Positions 50,089 to 60,448 of a stretch of DNA of 64,000 bases are shown piece after piece. The stretch lies in NCBI RefSeq assembly GCF_002269125.1, contig NZ_NQKI01000010.1:62001-126000 (forward strand), written 5' to 3'. Positions within the stretch are counted from its first letter, which is position 1. Each line of letters begins with the position of its first letter. The notes under the pieces are model-generated. The model did not search any database. It was given only the letters and a program-made list of their open reading frames with translations, and was not told the DNA's origin. A program made the translations under genes and the position numbers. Origin of the DNA: Pseudomonas lundensis (GTDB lineage: Bacteria; Pseudomonadota; Gammaproteobacteria; Pseudomonadales; Pseudomonadaceae).

Positions 50089-51951
50089 ATGGCCCTACTG
50101 CAGATCGCCGAACCCGGCCAAAGTCCTCAACCGCACCAGCGCCGTCTGGCTGTGGGGATTGACTTGGGCACTACCAATTCGTTGGTCGCTGCATTGCGCA
50201 GTGGCCTTTCCGAGCCTTTGGCTGACGCGAACGGCAACGTCATTTTGCCTTCTGCTGTGCGCTATCACCCTGATCGTATTGAGGTGGGTGAATCCGCCCG
50301 CCTGGCGGCTTGCGCCGACCCGTTCAATACAGTGCTGTCGGTCAAGCGCCTGATGGGGCGAGGCTTGTCCGACGTCAAGCAGCTGGGTGAGCAATTGCCT
50401 TATCGCTTTGTCGGTGGTGAGTCGCACATGCCGTTCATCGAGACGGTGCAAGGACCTAAAAGCCCGGTCGAGGTGTCGGCGGACATACTCAAGGTGCTGC
50501 GCGAGCGTGCCGAGAAAACCCTGGGTGGAGAATTGGTCGGTGCCGTGATTACGGTTCCCGCTTACTTTGACGATGCTCAGCGTCAGGCCACTAAAGATGC
50601 GGCCAAACTGGCCGGTCTGAATGTCTTGCGTTTGCTCAATGAGCCGACGGCTGCGGCGGTGGCTTACGGCCTTGACCAGTCGGCGGAAGGCGTTGTTGCT
50701 ATCTATGACTTGGGTGGCGGCACGTTTGACATTTCTATCCTGCGTCTGACCGGTGGTGTGTTCGAAGTGTTGGCCACCGGCGGCGACAGCGCGCTGGGCG
50801 GCGACGATTTTGACCATGCAATCGCCAACTGGATGGTTGCCCAGGCAGGTTTGTCGGCCAATCTGGATCCCGGCACCCAGCGTCAATTGCTGCAAGCCGC
50901 CTGCGCGGCCAAAGAAGCGCTGACTGACGCACCAAGCGTGACTGTTACGTTTGGTAAATGGTCAGCCCAATTGAGCCGTGAAGCCTTCGATGCGCTGATA
51001 GAACCCATGGTCGCCCGCAGCCTCAAAGCCTGTCGTCGTGCCGTGCGCGACGCCAATATTGAAGTAGAAGACGTACAAGCCGTGGTTATGGTGGGTGGAT
51101 CGACCCGTGTCCCGCGGGTGCGTGAAGCGGTTGCTGAAATGTTTGGTCGTCAGCCGTTGACGGATATCGACCCGGATCAAGTGGTTGCCATTGGTGCAGC
51201 GATTCAGGCCGATACCCTGGCGGGTAACAAGCGCGATGGTGGCGAGTTGCTGTTGCTGGACGTTATCCCGTTGTCCCTGGGGCTTGAGATCATGGGCGGC
51301 CTGATGGAGAAAGTCATCCCGCGCAATACCACGATCCCGGTGGCGCGTGCACAAGACTTTACCACTTACAAAGATGGCCAAACGGCCATGATGATCCATG
51401 TGTTGCAGGGTGAGCGCGAGCTGATCAGCGACTGCCGTTCACTGGCCCGTTTCGAGTTGCGTGGGATCCCGCCCATGGTGGCTGGAGCTGCAAAAATTCG
51501 CGTGACCTTTCAAGTGGATGCGGATGGTTTGCTCAGCGTGTCGGCCCGCGAAATGGGATCGGGCGTTGAAGCCAGTATTCAGGTAAAACCGTCCTACGGC
51601 CTGACCGACGGCGAAATTGCCAAAATGCTCAAGGATTCGTTCCAGTACGCCGGTGACGACAAGGTTGCGCGTGTGTTGCGCGAGCAGCAAGTCGATGCAC
51701 AGCGTCTGATTGAAGCCGTGCAGGCCGCTCTTGAGGTAGATGGCGATCGTCTGCTGGATGCCGAGGAGCGCATGGTCATCGAACTGCAAATGCAGGCCTT
51801 GTCCGAATTGTTGAAAGGCACCGATGGTTACGCCATCGAGCAGCAGACTAAACGTCTGTCGCAAGTGACCGATGCCTTTGCTGCCCGCCGTATGGACTTG
51901 ACTGTCAAGGCCGCTCTGGCAGGCCGCAACCTGAACGAAATCGAGGAATAA
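50089..51951 (+). CDS. hscA: Fe-S protein assembly chaperone HscA
   Basis: 620 aa Hsp70. Phosphate-1 motif [16 protein letters not shown], then [18 protein letters not shown] and [17 protein letters not shown] in the ATPase domain; the substrate domain begins near residue 390 ([17 protein letters not shown]). It binds the LPPVK of IscU to drive cluster release. fdx follows after three nucleotides. Confidence 0.98.
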   Translation: MALLQIAEPGQSPQPHQRRLAVGIDLGTTNSLVAALRSGLSEPLADANGNVILPSAVRYHPDRIEVGESARLAACADPFNTVLSVKRLMGRGLSDVKQLGEQLPYRFVGGESHMPFIETVQGPKSPVEVSADILKVLRERAEKTLGGELVGAVITVPAYFDDAQRQATKDAAKLAGLNVLRLLNEPTAAAVAYGLDQSAEGVVAIYDLGGGTFDISILRLTGGVFEVLATGGDSALGGDDFDHAIANWMVAQAGLSANLDPGTQRQLLQAACAAKEALTDAPSVTVTFGKWSAQLSREAFDALIEPMVARSLKACRRAVRDANIEVEDVQAVVMVGGSTRVPRVREAVAEMFGRQPLTDIDPDQVVAIGAAIQADTLAGNKRDGGELLLLDVIPLSLGLEIMGGLMEKVIPRNTTIPVARAQDFTTYKDGQTAMMIHVLQGERELISDCRSLARFELRGIPPMVAGAAKIRVTFQVDADGLLSVSAREMGSGVEASIQVKPSYGLTDGEIAKMLKDSFQYAGDDKVARVLREQQVDAQRLIEAVQAALEVDGDRLLDAEERMVIELQMQALSELLKGTDGYAIEQQTKRLSQVTDAFAARRMDLTVKAALAGRNLNEIEE

Positions 51952-51954
51952 CTG

Positions 51955-52296
51955 ATGCCGCAGATCATTTTTCTGCCACACGCCGAGCATTGCCCGGACG
52001 GTATGGTTGTCGAAGCCGAGACTGGTAAGTCGATTCTCGAAGTGGCGCACGAAAACCATATTGAAATCGAAAGCGCCTGTGGCGGTGTCTGCGCTTGTAC
52101 GACGTGCCACTGCATCATTCGCGAGGGTTTTGATTCGCTGGAAGAGGCTGACGAGCTGGAAGAAGACTACCTTGATCGTGCCTGGGGTCTTGAGGCGCAA
52201 TCGCGGCTGAGCTGTCAGGCCAAGGTCGGGACTGAAGACCTGACTGTCGAGATACCGAAATACTCGCTCAACCATGCTGCCGAAGCGCCGCATTGA
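51955..52296 (+). CDS. fdx: [2Fe-2S] ferredoxin, ISC type
   Basis: 113 aa adrenodoxin-type ferredoxin. Cluster ligands are in ESACGGVCACTTCHC (Cys 42, 48, 51) and LSCQAKVG (Cys 87). It supplies electrons for cluster assembly. Directly follows hscA. Confidence 0.97.
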   Translation: MPQIIFLPHAEHCPDGMVVEAETGKSILEVAHENHIEIESACGGVCACTTCHCIIREGFDSLEEADELEEDYLDRAWGLEAQSRLSCQAKVGTEDLTVEIPKYSLNHAAEAPH

Positions 52297-52403
52297 TAAT
52301 GATGCACGCCCTGCCTTGGCATGCCGGCTGTGTCAGGCAAGCCTGATATACAGTCGCCCCACGGTTTGGGACAGCATCAGTATTTGCTTATAAAGGAAGT
52401 CTC

Positions 52404-52604
52404 ATGAGCCTTAAATGGGTTGATGTGCAGGAAATCGCGATTCAGCTGGCTGAAGCTCACCCAGATGTAGACCCGCTCACGGTCAACTTCGTCAAGCTGC
52501 GCAATCTGGTTATGGCACTGCCAGAGTTCGATGACATTCCTGATCGCGGAGGGGAAAAGGTCCTCGAAGCCATTCAGGGGTTGTGGATCGAAGAGGCTGA
52601 CTAA
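52404..52604 (+). CDS. iscX: Fe-S assembly protein IscX
   Basis: 66 aa acidic winged-helix-like protein that binds IscS and iron. Motifs MSLKWVDVQEIAIQLAEAHP, VNFVKLRNLVMALPEF and EKVLEAIQGLWIEE match the family. AAAGGAAGTCTC is the ribosome-binding site. Last gene of the isc operon, 107 nt after fdx. Confidence 0.96.
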   Translation: MSLKWVDVQEIAIQLAEAHPDVDPLTVNFVKLRNLVMALPEFDDIPDRGGEKVLEAIQGLWIEEAD

Positions 52605-52637
52605 GCCTGCAACGCACGCAATTATGCAATACCCCGG

Positions 52638-52668
52638 AACCCGCGTATAATTCGCGGGTTTAATTTTT
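52638..52668 (+). terminator. Terminator after iscX, with a TATAAT in the loop
   Basis: AACCCGCG and CGCGGGTT form an eight-base-pair stem whose seven-base loop is TATAATT; TAATTTTT follows. It would end the isc operon, and the loop could serve as the -10 of the ndk promoter. Confidence 0.65.
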
Positions 52669-52698
52669 CGCTTCAATCACTGTTTCTGGAGTTACACC

Positions 52699-53124
52699 AT
52701 GGCTGTTCAACGTACTTTTTCCATCATCAAGCCTGACGCCGTTGCTAAAAACGTTATCGGTAAGATCGTTACTCGTTTCGAAGACGCTGGCCTGCGCGTT
52801 GTTGCTTCGAAAATGAAGCAATTGTCCAAAGCCGAAGCTGAAGGTTTCTACGCTGAGCACAGCGAACGTGGTTTCTTCGGTGATCTGGTTGCTTTCATGA
52901 CTTCCGGCCCTGTTGTTGTTCAGGTTCTGGAAGGCGAAAACGCTATCGCTCGTAACCGTGAGCTGATGGGCGCTACCAACCCTAAAGAAGCAGCTGCTGG
53001 CACTATCCGTGCTGACTTCGCTGAATCCATCGACGCTAACGCTGTTCACGGTTCCGACTCCGAAGCAGCCGCTGCTCGCGAAATCGCTTACTTTTTCGCA
53101 GCTACTGAAGTAACCACTCGATAA
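52699..53124 (+). CDS. ndk: Nucleoside diphosphate kinase
   Basis: 141 aa. [14 protein letters not shown] at the start, phosphate-binding KPDAV, and the catalytic His117 in NAVHGSDS. It balances nucleoside triphosphate pools. Codon use is extremely biased towards a highly expressed set (for example GCT, GTT, GAA). Own promoter probable. Confidence 0.98.
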   Translation: MAVQRTFSIIKPDAVAKNVIGKIVTRFEDAGLRVVASKMKQLSKAEAEGFYAEHSERGFFGDLVAFMTSGPVVVQVLEGENAIARNRELMGATNPKEAAAGTIRADFAESIDANAVHGSDSEAAAAREIAYFFAATEVTTR

Positions 53125-53152
53125 GCATCGGCTTGTGAGTGAGGGTGAAGAC

Positions 53153-54289
53153 ATGATTGCAACGACTGGCAAAACTAACCTGTTGGGTCTGACTCAGCCG
53201 GAAATGGAGAAATTCTTCGACTCAATCGGGGAGAAGCGTTTCCGTGCCGGTCAGGTCATGAAGTGGATTCACCACTTTGGCGTCGATGATTTCGACGCCA
53301 TGACGAACGTCAGCAAGGCCTTGCGCGACAAGCTCAAGGCCATTGCTGAAGTTCGCGGTCCTGAAGTCGTCAGCGAGGACATCTCCACCGACGGTACCCG
53401 TAAATGGGTCGTGCGTGTGGCGTCCGGCAGCTGCGTCGAGACCGTTTACATTCCCCAGGGCAAACGTGGCACTTTGTGCGTTTCGTCCCAGGCTGGCTGT
53501 GCCCTGGACTGCAGCTTCTGCTCCACCGGCAAGCAAGGTTTCAATAGCAACCTCACTGCCGCCGAAGTAATTGGCCAAGTGTGGATTGCCAACAAATCCT
53601 TTGGCAGCGTACCGGCAACCATCGACCGCGCCATCACCAACGTGGTGATGATGGGCATGGGCGAACCGCTGCTGAACTTCGACAACGTCATTTCTGCCAT
53701 GCATTTGATGATGGACGACCTGGGCTATGGCATCTCCAAGCGCCGGGTAACCCTGTCCACTTCTGGCGTAGTACCGATGATCGATGAGCTGGCCAAGCAC
53801 ATCGACGTGTCGCTGGCGTTGTCGCTGCACGCACCCAATGACGAGCTACGCAGTCAATTGGTGCCAATCAACAAAAAGTACCCGCTTAAAATGCTGCTTG
53901 AGTCTTGCCGTCGCTACATGGCGACCCTGGGTGAAAAGCGCGTTCTGACCGTTGAGTACACCTTGCTCAAAGACGTGAACGACCACGTTGATCACGCGCG
54001 TGAAATGATCGAGCTGCTCAAAGACACGCCGTGCAAGATCAACTTGATCCCGTTCAACCCGTTCCCGCATTCCGGCTACGAGCGACCAAGCAACAATGCG
54101 ATTCGCCGCTTCCAGGAACTGCTGCAAAACGCGGGTTACAACGTAACAGTACGCACTACCCGCGGTGAAGACATTGACGCGGCATGCGGGCAACTCGTAG
54201 GCCAGGTCAATGACCGGACACGTCGCAGCGAACGTCATATTGCTTCGATTGAAGCCGATCTGGCGCTTAACGCTGCTGCCCGACCTTAA
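53153..54289 (+). CDS. rlmN: Dual-specificity 23S rRNA/tRNA methyltransferase RlmN
   Basis: 378 aa from the ATG at 53153, behind GAGGGTGAAGAC; a GTG at 53135 is a less likely start. Radical SAM cluster motif [11 protein letters not shown] (CxxxCxxC), SAM-binding [12 protein letters not shown] and catalytic Cys in AACGQLVG near residue 345. It methylates C2 of A2503 in 23S rRNA and A37 in tRNAs, and depends on the ISC genes upstream. Confidence 0.97.
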   Translation: MIATTGKTNLLGLTQPEMEKFFDSIGEKRFRAGQVMKWIHHFGVDDFDAMTNVSKALRDKLKAIAEVRGPEVVSEDISTDGTRKWVVRVASGSCVETVYIPQGKRGTLCVSSQAGCALDCSFCSTGKQGFNSNLTAAEVIGQVWIANKSFGSVPATIDRAITNVVMMGMGEPLLNFDNVISAMHLMMDDLGYGISKRRVTLSTSGVVPMIDELAKHIDVSLALSLHAPNDELRSQLVPINKKYPLKMLLESCRRYMATLGEKRVLTVEYTLLKDVNDHVDHAREMIELLKDTPCKINLIPFNPFPHSGYERPSNNAIRRFQELLQNAGYNVTVRTTRGEDIDAACGQLVGQVNDRTRRSERHIASIEADLALNAAARP

Positions 54290-54301
54290 GAGAGGAACGC
54301 T

Positions 54302-55060
54302 ATGACCCTGCGCGTGGCGCTTTGTGTGGTGTTGGTCAGCGTGTTGGCTGGCTGCGTTTCATCGGGTGGATCAAACCCGTTGAGCACCGACAAGGGTCGC
54401 GATGCAGCGCGTCAGGCGTATGTGCAACTGGGGCTCGGCTATTTGCAGGAAGGTTTGGCCGAGCAGGCAAAGATCCCCCTGGGTAAAGCGCTCGAGCTCG
54501 ACAAGCATGACCCGGACACCCACGCCGCACTGGCTTTGCTGTATCAGTCCGAAATGGAGTCCGAGCTTGCAGAGAACAGTTACCGTCAATCACTGAGTGC
54601 CCGCGCGCACGATGCGCGCACGCTCAATAATTACGGTAGCTTCCTGTTCGAGCAGCAACGCTATCAAGAGGCCTTTGCGCAGTTTCAGAAAGCCTCGACC
54701 GATAATCTTTATCCCGAACGCTCCCGTCTTTACGAAAATTTGGGTATAACGGCGCTCAAGCTTGGGCAACCTGATGTGGCTCGCAAGTACCTGGTAAAAG
54801 CGCTACGCCTGAATCCAAACCAGCCGCGAGCCTTGCTGGAGATGGCCGAATTGTCGTATCAGGACAGGCAATATGTGCCAGCACGTGAGTATTACGATCG
54901 TTTTAGCCTGCTTAGTGGGCAAAATGCACGTAGTCTATTGCTCGGCGCGCGGCTGGCGAGTGTCTTCGATGATCGCGCCACACCTGCAACGTTCGGCCAG
55001 CAACTACAACGACTTTATCCCGGCACGCCGGAATATCAGCAATACCTGTCGGAGCAATGA
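54302..55060 (+). CDS. pilW: Type IV pilus biogenesis lipoprotein PilW (PilF)
   Basis: 252 aa with lipobox SVLAGC (acylated Cys at about residue 18). Six TPR-like helical pairs follow (YVQLGLGYLQEGLAEQAKIPLGKALELD in parts, NNYGSFLFEQQRYQEAFAQF). It promotes outer-membrane assembly of the PilQ secretin. ATGA-type overlap with rodZ indicates coupling. Confidence 0.94.
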   Translation: MTLRVALCVVLVSVLAGCVSSGGSNPLSTDKGRDAARQAYVQLGLGYLQEGLAEQAKIPLGKALELDKHDPDTHAALALLYQSEMESELAENSYRQSLSARAHDARTLNNYGSFLFEQQRYQEAFAQFQKASTDNLYPERSRLYENLGITALKLGQPDVARKYLVKALRLNPNQPRALLEMAELSYQDRQYVPAREYYDRFSLLSGQNARSLLLGARLASVFDDRATPATFGQQLQRLYPGTPEYQQYLSEQ

Positions 55061-56058
55061 TGAAAGCGGCGCAACCCGAAGTTCCAGCAGCGACTCGAGT
55101 CAATCCCGGTGAGACCTTGCGTCAGGCCCGTGAGAACAATGGATGGACATTGGCCGAAGTCGCCTTGAAGCTCAATCTCACGGTCAGCTCCCTGAGTAAT
55201 CTTGAGGCGGGCGCATTCGACAAATTGCCCGGTCATACGTTTGCCCGTGGCTACATCCGGGCTTATGCCAAACTGCTGGGCATGGACCAGGCTGCGCTGG
55301 TGCATGAATTTGACGTCTACACCGGGACGGATTCGACCGGCAGCAGCGTTCACAGCCTTGGCCGTATCGAAGAGCCCGTACGTGTTTCGCATACCATCTT
55401 GCGTATCGTCAGCCTGATACTGCTGCTGGCTGTAATCGGTGGCGGCTTTCTCTGGTGGCAGGACCAAACGTCCATGCGCACAAAGGACCTGATCGGTCTC
55501 ACGCCTGAACACGTTGAAGTGGAAGGCGCGGACGGTACAACCCAGATCCATCCGCTGGACGAGCCGGAAGATCAAGCCGTCGCTGAAGCGAAAACGGAAG
55601 GTGACGCGGCTGTCCCCGTCGAACCTGCAGGCGACCAGACCGGGGCGACAGCTTTAACGCTCCCGGCAGCGCCTGAAGCGGCCGTTGCTGTTGCCCCGGC
55701 GCCGGCTATTCCTGCGCCAGTGGCTCAAGCTGCGCCAACGCCGGTTCCTCCAGTAGCGCCTGCCTCTGCGGTCGCTCCCGCCGCGCCAGTGACTGAAACA
55801 GCCCCCGCAGTGGCGGGTGCTGGCAAGGTGGGCGTGCAGTACACCGCTGATTGCTGGACTCAGGTCACCGATGCGAATGGCAAAGTGCTATTTGGCGGCC
55901 TGAAGCGCAAGGGCGAAAATCTTGAAGTGAGCGGCAAGCCTCCACTAAGCCTGCGTCTGGGTTATGCCCGGGGTGCGCAAGTGACCTACAACGGTCAGGC
56001 AGTGGATGTGGCTCCTTTCACCAGTGGCGAGACTGCTCGCCTGAAGCTAGGTCAATAA
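55057..56058 (+). CDS. rodZ: Cell-shape protein RodZ
   Basis: 333 aa; two ATGs at 55057 and 55060 are both usable. HTH domain (about 18-85: LRQARENNGWTLAEVALKLNLTVSSLSNLE in parts) binds MreB; one TM (ILRIVSLILLLAVIGGGFLWW, 111-131); then a Pro/Ala-rich periplasmic linker and a C-terminal beta domain with ADCWTQVTDANGKVLFGGL. Supports rod shape. Confidence 0.95.
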   Translation: MMKAAQPEVPAATRVNPGETLRQARENNGWTLAEVALKLNLTVSSLSNLEAGAFDKLPGHTFARGYIRAYAKLLGMDQAALVHEFDVYTGTDSTGSSVHSLGRIEEPVRVSHTILRIVSLILLLAVIGGGFLWWQDQTSMRTKDLIGLTPEHVEVEGADGTTQIHPLDEPEDQAVAEAKTEGDAAVPVEPAGDQTGATALTLPAAPEAAVAVAPAPAIPAPVAQAAPTPVPPVAPASAVAPAAPVTETAPAVAGAGKVGVQYTADCWTQVTDANGKVLFGGLKRKGENLEVSGKPPLSLRLGYARGAQVTYNGQAVDVAPFTSGETARLKLGQ

Positions 56059-56061
56059 GTC

Positions 56062-57171
56062 ATGCACGGCGAATCACCAATCAAGCGTCGCGAATCGCGC
56101 AAAATCTGGGTCGGCTCTGTGCCGGTAGGTGGCGATGCCCCTATCGCGGTTCAAAGCATGACCAACAGTGACACCAATGATGTTGCAGCTACCGTTGTGC
56201 AGATCAATCGCCTTGAAGCCGCAGGCGTCGATATCGTGCGCGTTTCTGTACCAGACATGGATGCTGCCGAAGCGTTTGGTCGCATCAAGCAACTGGTCAA
56301 GGTGCCATTGGTTGCCGATATTCACTTTGACTACCGCATCGCGTTGCGTGTCGCCGAGCTGGGCGTGGACTGCCTGCGTATCAACCCCGGAAACATCGGT
56401 CGCGAAGACCGTGTCCGTGCGGTTGTGGATGCAGCACGTGATCGGGGTATCCCAATTCGTATTGGCGTGAATGCCGGCTCCCTCGAAAAGGATCTGCAAA
56501 AGAAATACGGCGAACCGACACCTGCCGCGCTGGTCGAGTCGGCACTGCGTCACGTGGAACACCTTGAGCGCCTGAATTTCCAGGACTTCAAGGTCAGCGT
56601 GAAGGCGTCCGATGTGTTCATGGCCGTAGAAGCCTATCGCTTGCTGGCCAAAGAAATCGTACAGCCCTTGCACTTAGGGATCACCGAGGCGGGCGGATTG
56701 CGCTCCGGCACAGTGAAATCTGCAGTGGGCCTAGGTATGCTGCTCGCCGAAGGCATCGGCGATACCATCCGTATCTCGCTGGCGGCCGACCCGGTGGAAG
56801 AAGTGAAAGTCGGATACGACATTCTCAAATCCCTGCGTTTGCGTTCCCGCGGGATCAACTTCATCGCGTGCCCGAGCTGTTCGCGCCAGAACTTCGACGT
56901 GGTAAAAACCATGAACGAGCTGGAAGGGCGCCTTGAAGATTTGTTGGTCCCCTTGGATGTTGCTGTGATCGGCTGTGTGGTAAATGGCCCCGGCGAAGCC
57001 AAGGAAGCCCACGTGGGCCTGACCGGCGGTACGCCAAACCTGATTTATATCGACGGTAAGCCGTCGCAGAAGTTAACGAATGAAAATCTGGTGGATGAGC
57101 TCGAAAAACTGATCCGCCAGAAAGCGGCCGAAAAGGTCGAAGCCGACGCAGCTGTCATTGCGCGCGGCTAA
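56062..57171 (+). CDS. ispG: 4-hydroxy-3-methylbut-2-enyl diphosphate synthase (IspG/GcpE)
   Basis: 369 aa [4Fe-4S] enzyme of the MEP isoprenoid pathway. Cluster Cys in [13 protein letters not shown] and [21 protein letters not shown] barrel with [12 protein letters not shown] and [10 protein letters not shown]. Starts three nucleotides after rodZ, the standard order. Confidence 0.98.
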   Translation: MHGESPIKRRESRKIWVGSVPVGGDAPIAVQSMTNSDTNDVAATVVQINRLEAAGVDIVRVSVPDMDAAEAFGRIKQLVKVPLVADIHFDYRIALRVAELGVDCLRINPGNIGREDRVRAVVDAARDRGIPIRIGVNAGSLEKDLQKKYGEPTPAALVESALRHVEHLERLNFQDFKVSVKASDVFMAVEAYRLLAKEIVQPLHLGITEAGGLRSGTVKSAVGLGMLLAEGIGDTIRISLAADPVEEVKVGYDILKSLRLRSRGINFIACPSCSRQNFDVVKTMNELEGRLEDLLVPLDVAVIGCVVNGPGEAKEAHVGLTGGTPNLIYIDGKPSQKLTNENLVDELEKLIRQKAAEKVEADAAVIARG

Positions 57172-57193
57172 TCAAACGAATTAAGGATTTTTT

Positions 57194-58483
57194 GTGAGCA
57201 AGTCACTGCAAGCCATTCGTGGCATGAACGACATCCTGCCCGAGCAGACGCCCCTATGGCGTTTTTTTGAGGGCAAGGTCGCGCGGCTGTTGGATAACTA
57301 CGGTTACAAACAAATCCGCATGCCGATCGTTGAGTTCACCGAGCTGTTCAAACGCTCAATCGGTGAAGTGACCGACATTGTCGAAAAAGAGATGTACACC
57401 TTCGAAGACCGCAACGGCGATTCGCTGACCTTGCGTCCCGAAGGCACCGCGGCCTGCGTGCGTGCTGTACTAGAGCACGGCATCACGGGCGGTGGTCAGG
57501 TTCAAAAACTGTGGTACGTCGGTCCGATGTTTCGCCACGAGCGTCCTCAAAAAGGCCGTTATCGCCAGTTCCATCAGGTGGGTGTCGAGGTGTTCAACCT
57601 TGACGGTCCGGACATTGATGCCGAGCTGATCGTGCTGACCTGGCGCCTGTGGGGCGAGCTGGGTATTCGTGACGCAGTCAAACTTGAGCTCAACAGTCTG
57701 GGCACCAGCGAAGCCCGTGCCCGTTATCGTGCCGCCCTGGTTGAATACCTGACGTCGCGCCTGAGCGAACTGGACGAAGACAGTCAGCGCCGTCTCAAAT
57801 CCAATCCGCTGCGTGTTCTGGATACCAAGAATGCGGATACACAGGCAGTTCTGGTTGACGCTCCCAAGCTGGTGGACTACCTCGACGAAGAGTCCCGCGT
57901 GCACTTTGAAGGCCTCAAGGCGCGTCTCGATGCGGCAGGCATACCTTACGTCATCAACCCGAAACTGGTTCGCGGGCTTGATTACTACAGCAAAACCGTA
58001 TTCGAGTGGGTCACTGACAAACTCGGCGCTCAGGGCACCGTCTGTGCTGGTGGCCGCTATGACGGCCTGGTTGAGCAAATGGGTGGCAAACCCACCTCGG
58101 GTGTTGGTTTCGCCATGGGTATCGAGCGCCTGATCCTGATGCTGGAAACCCTTGAGCAAATCCCTGAAGAAATCTCGCGTCAGGTCGATGTGTACCTGTG
58201 CGCCTTCGGTGAAGCTGCTGAATTGGCCGCACTGGCCTTGAGCGAACGTGTTCGCGATCAGTTGCCGAACCTGCGCCTGCAAGTCAATGCCGGCGCGGGC
58301 AGCTTTAAAAGCCAGTTCAAGAAGGCCGACAAGAGCGGCGCGTTGTATGCGCTGATCCTGGGCGACGACGAATTGGCCCGGCAAGTGGTAGGTGTCAAAC
58401 CCCTGCGTGGCCAGGGCGAACAACAAACTATTGCCTGGGATGCTCTTTCAGAGCACTTGGCCACCTGCGTCGTGCAGGGTTGA
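57194..58483 (+). CDS. hisS: Histidyl-tRNA synthetase
   Basis: 429 aa class II synthetase starting with GTG at 57194 behind AAGGA. Motif 1 [20 protein letters not shown], motif 2 [21 protein letters not shown], HisA region [14 protein letters not shown] and motif 3 [13 protein letters not shown]. Charges tRNA-His. Followed 41 nt later by yfgM. Confidence 0.98.
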   Translation: MSKSLQAIRGMNDILPEQTPLWRFFEGKVARLLDNYGYKQIRMPIVEFTELFKRSIGEVTDIVEKEMYTFEDRNGDSLTLRPEGTAACVRAVLEHGITGGGQVQKLWYVGPMFRHERPQKGRYRQFHQVGVEVFNLDGPDIDAELIVLTWRLWGELGIRDAVKLELNSLGTSEARARYRAALVEYLTSRLSELDEDSQRRLKSNPLRVLDTKNADTQAVLVDAPKLVDYLDEESRVHFEGLKARLDAAGIPYVINPKLVRGLDYYSKTVFEWVTDKLGAQGTVCAGGRYDGLVEQMGGKPTSGVGFAMGIERLILMLETLEQIPEEISRQVDVYLCAFGEAAELAALALSERVRDQLPNLRLQVNAGAGSFKSQFKKADKSGALYALILGDDELARQVVGVKPLRGQGEQQTIAWDALSEHLATCVVQG

Positions 58484-58524
58484 AGCTGTAAAAACAGCCG
58501 ATTTATCGAATAAGGAGTGTTGGG

Positions 58525-59166
58525 GTGTCGAGTAACGATGATGATCAGCTGGGCGAGTTGAAAGACTGGTGGCAGCGCAACGGCAAACCCCTGGTCACTG
58601 GCGGCTTGCTGGCGCTGGTGGTGGTGTTCGGCTGGCAGGCTTGGCACAAATATCAGAGCAATCAGTCGCAGGGTGCGTCGATTCTCTACCAACAACTGCT
58701 TGAAACCACATTGACGCCCAATGGCCAGCCTGACGCTGCGCAAGTTGCGGATCTGGCCAACAAGCTGAAGAGCCAGTACGGCGGCAGCGCATACGCGCAA
58801 TTTGGCGGTCTGTTTGTGGCCAAGGTCGCGGTTGACAGCGGCAAGCTGGATGACGCGGCCAATGAGCTGAAAATTATCGTCGACAAGCCTGCCAATGCCA
58901 CGTTGGGCGAAGTGGCGCGTCAGCGTCTGGCCCAGGTTCTGGCTGCACAGAACAAGGTGGATGAAGCCTTGAAGCTGCTGGAAGGTGATTCGGACAAAGC
59001 ATTCCTGGCCAGCCGTGAAGAGCTCAAGGGCGACCTTCTGGTTCAGCAGGGCCGTACTGATGACGCACGTGCAGCCTACGAAAAAGCCAAGGCGGCGCTC
59101 TCGGATGAGGCGGCAGTCGGCGGCTTACAAATCAAGCTCGACGACCTGGCCAAAGGGGATGCGTAA
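58525..59166 (+). CDS. yfgM: YfgM-like TPR membrane protein
   Basis: 213 aa from a GTG with GGAGTG upstream. Cytoplasmic N-terminus (LGELKDWWQRNGKPL), one TM (VTGGLLALVVVFGWQAW), then periplasmic TPR-like helices. In Escherichia coli the homologue assists the Sec translocon and the PpiD chaperone. Conserved order hisS-yfgM-bamB-der. Confidence 0.92.
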   Translation: MSSNDDDQLGELKDWWQRNGKPLVTGGLLALVVVFGWQAWHKYQSNQSQGASILYQQLLETTLTPNGQPDAAQVADLANKLKSQYGGSAYAQFGGLFVAKVAVDSGKLDDAANELKIIVDKPANATLGEVARQRLAQVLAAQNKVDEALKLLEGDSDKAFLASREELKGDLLVQQGRTDDARAAYEKAKAALSDEAAVGGLQIKLDDLAKGDA

Positions 59167-59167
59167 C

Positions 59168-60310
59168 GTGATTCGTTGGAAACATGCAGCATTGCTGGCT
59201 CTGGCCATTTTGGCCGCGGGTTGCAGCAGCAACAGCAAAAAAGAACTGCCACCGGCCGCGCTGACCGACTTCAAAGAAGAAGTCGTTTTGCAAAAGCAGT
59301 GGAGCCGTTCGATTGGCGATGGCCAGGGCAAAACCTACAACATGCTGGTGCCAGCCGTTGAAGGTAATACCCTGTACGCCGCCGATGTAACGGGTGTCGT
59401 GATGGCGCTGGACCGTATGAACGGCGACGTCAAATGGAAAAAGGACCTGGAACTGCCTGTGTCCGGTGCTGTTGGCGCCGGTTATGGTCTGGTCCTGCTG
59501 GGTACCCTGCAAGGTGAAGTGGTTGCGCTTGACGCCAGTTCTGGCGAAGAAAAATGGCGCTCCCGTGTTACCAGCGAAGTCCTGGCTCCGCCTGCAACCA
59601 ACGGCGACGTGGTTGTGGTTCAAACCCAGGACGATCGCCTGATCGGCCTCGATGCCTCGACCGGCGACCAGCGCTGGACCTACGACAGCACGCCGGGTGT
59701 TCTGACCCTGCGTGGAACGGGTGCCCCCGTGGTGACCAATCACTTGGCGGTGGCAGGTCTTTCCACCGGTAAAGTGGTGGCGCTGGACACTCGTAATGGC
59801 GTGCCGGTATGGGAACAGCGTGTTGCCATCCCGCAAGGCCGTTCCGAGCTGGAGCGCATAGTTGACATCGACGGTGGTCTGCTACTGTCCGGTGGCACGC
59901 TGTATGTCGCCAGCTATCAGGGCCGCATGGCTGCACTGGAACTTGAAAGCGGCCGTGTGCTGTGGCAGCGCGATGCATCCAGTTATGCCGGTGTCGCACA
60001 AGGTTTTGGCAGCGTCTATGTCAGCCTGGCGTCCGGCACTGTTGAAGGCGTCGACGAGCGTTCGACCACCGCTTTGTGGAGCAACGAATCTCTGGCCCGC
60101 CGTCAGCTGTCGGCACCGGAAGTGTTCTCCAGCTATGTAGCGGTCGGCGACATGGAAGGCTATCTGCACCTGCTGAGCCAGGTCGATGGGCGTTTCGTAG
60201 GCCGTACCCGCATTGACAGCGATGGCCTGCGGGCACGTCCGCTGGTGGTCGGTGACATGATTTACGTGTTTGGTAACAGCGGCAAACTGGAAGCCCTGAC
60301 CATTCGCTAA
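59168..60310 (+). CDS. bamB: Outer-membrane assembly lipoprotein BamB
   Basis: 380 aa from the GTG at 59168, nine nucleotides after AAAGGGG; an ATG at 59159 in the same frame has no room for a ribosome-binding site but cannot be excluded. Lipobox ILAAGCSS at about residue 20. Then an eight-bladed PQQ-like propeller with repeated blade motifs (LYAADVTGVVMALDRMNGDVKW in parts, VVALDASSGEEKW, LIGLDASTGDQRW). It scaffolds BamA. Confidence 0.95.
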   Translation: MIRWKHAALLALAILAAGCSSNSKKELPPAALTDFKEEVVLQKQWSRSIGDGQGKTYNMLVPAVEGNTLYAADVTGVVMALDRMNGDVKWKKDLELPVSGAVGAGYGLVLLGTLQGEVVALDASSGEEKWRSRVTSEVLAPPATNGDVVVVQTQDDRLIGLDASTGDQRWTYDSTPGVLTLRGTGAPVVTNHLAVAGLSTGKVVALDTRNGVPVWEQRVAIPQGRSELERIVDIDGGLLLSGGTLYVASYQGRMAALELESGRVLWQRDASSYAGVAQGFGSVYVSLASGTVEGVDERSTTALWSNESLARRQLSAPEVFSSYVAVGDMEGYLHLLSQVDGRFVGRTRIDSDGLRARPLVVGDMIYVFGNSGKLEALTIR

Positions 60311-60448
60311 GGCGTCTATGCTTGAGGCTCTAGGGCCTCAGGCAGCCTTGCTCTGGCAAGGTTTGCGGCACATTTGTGCTGTTCCGAACTCTGGCCGCTG
60401 CCCTGCAGCGGCTTTTGTATTTTTTGAAATAACGAAGTGGAGAGCCGC

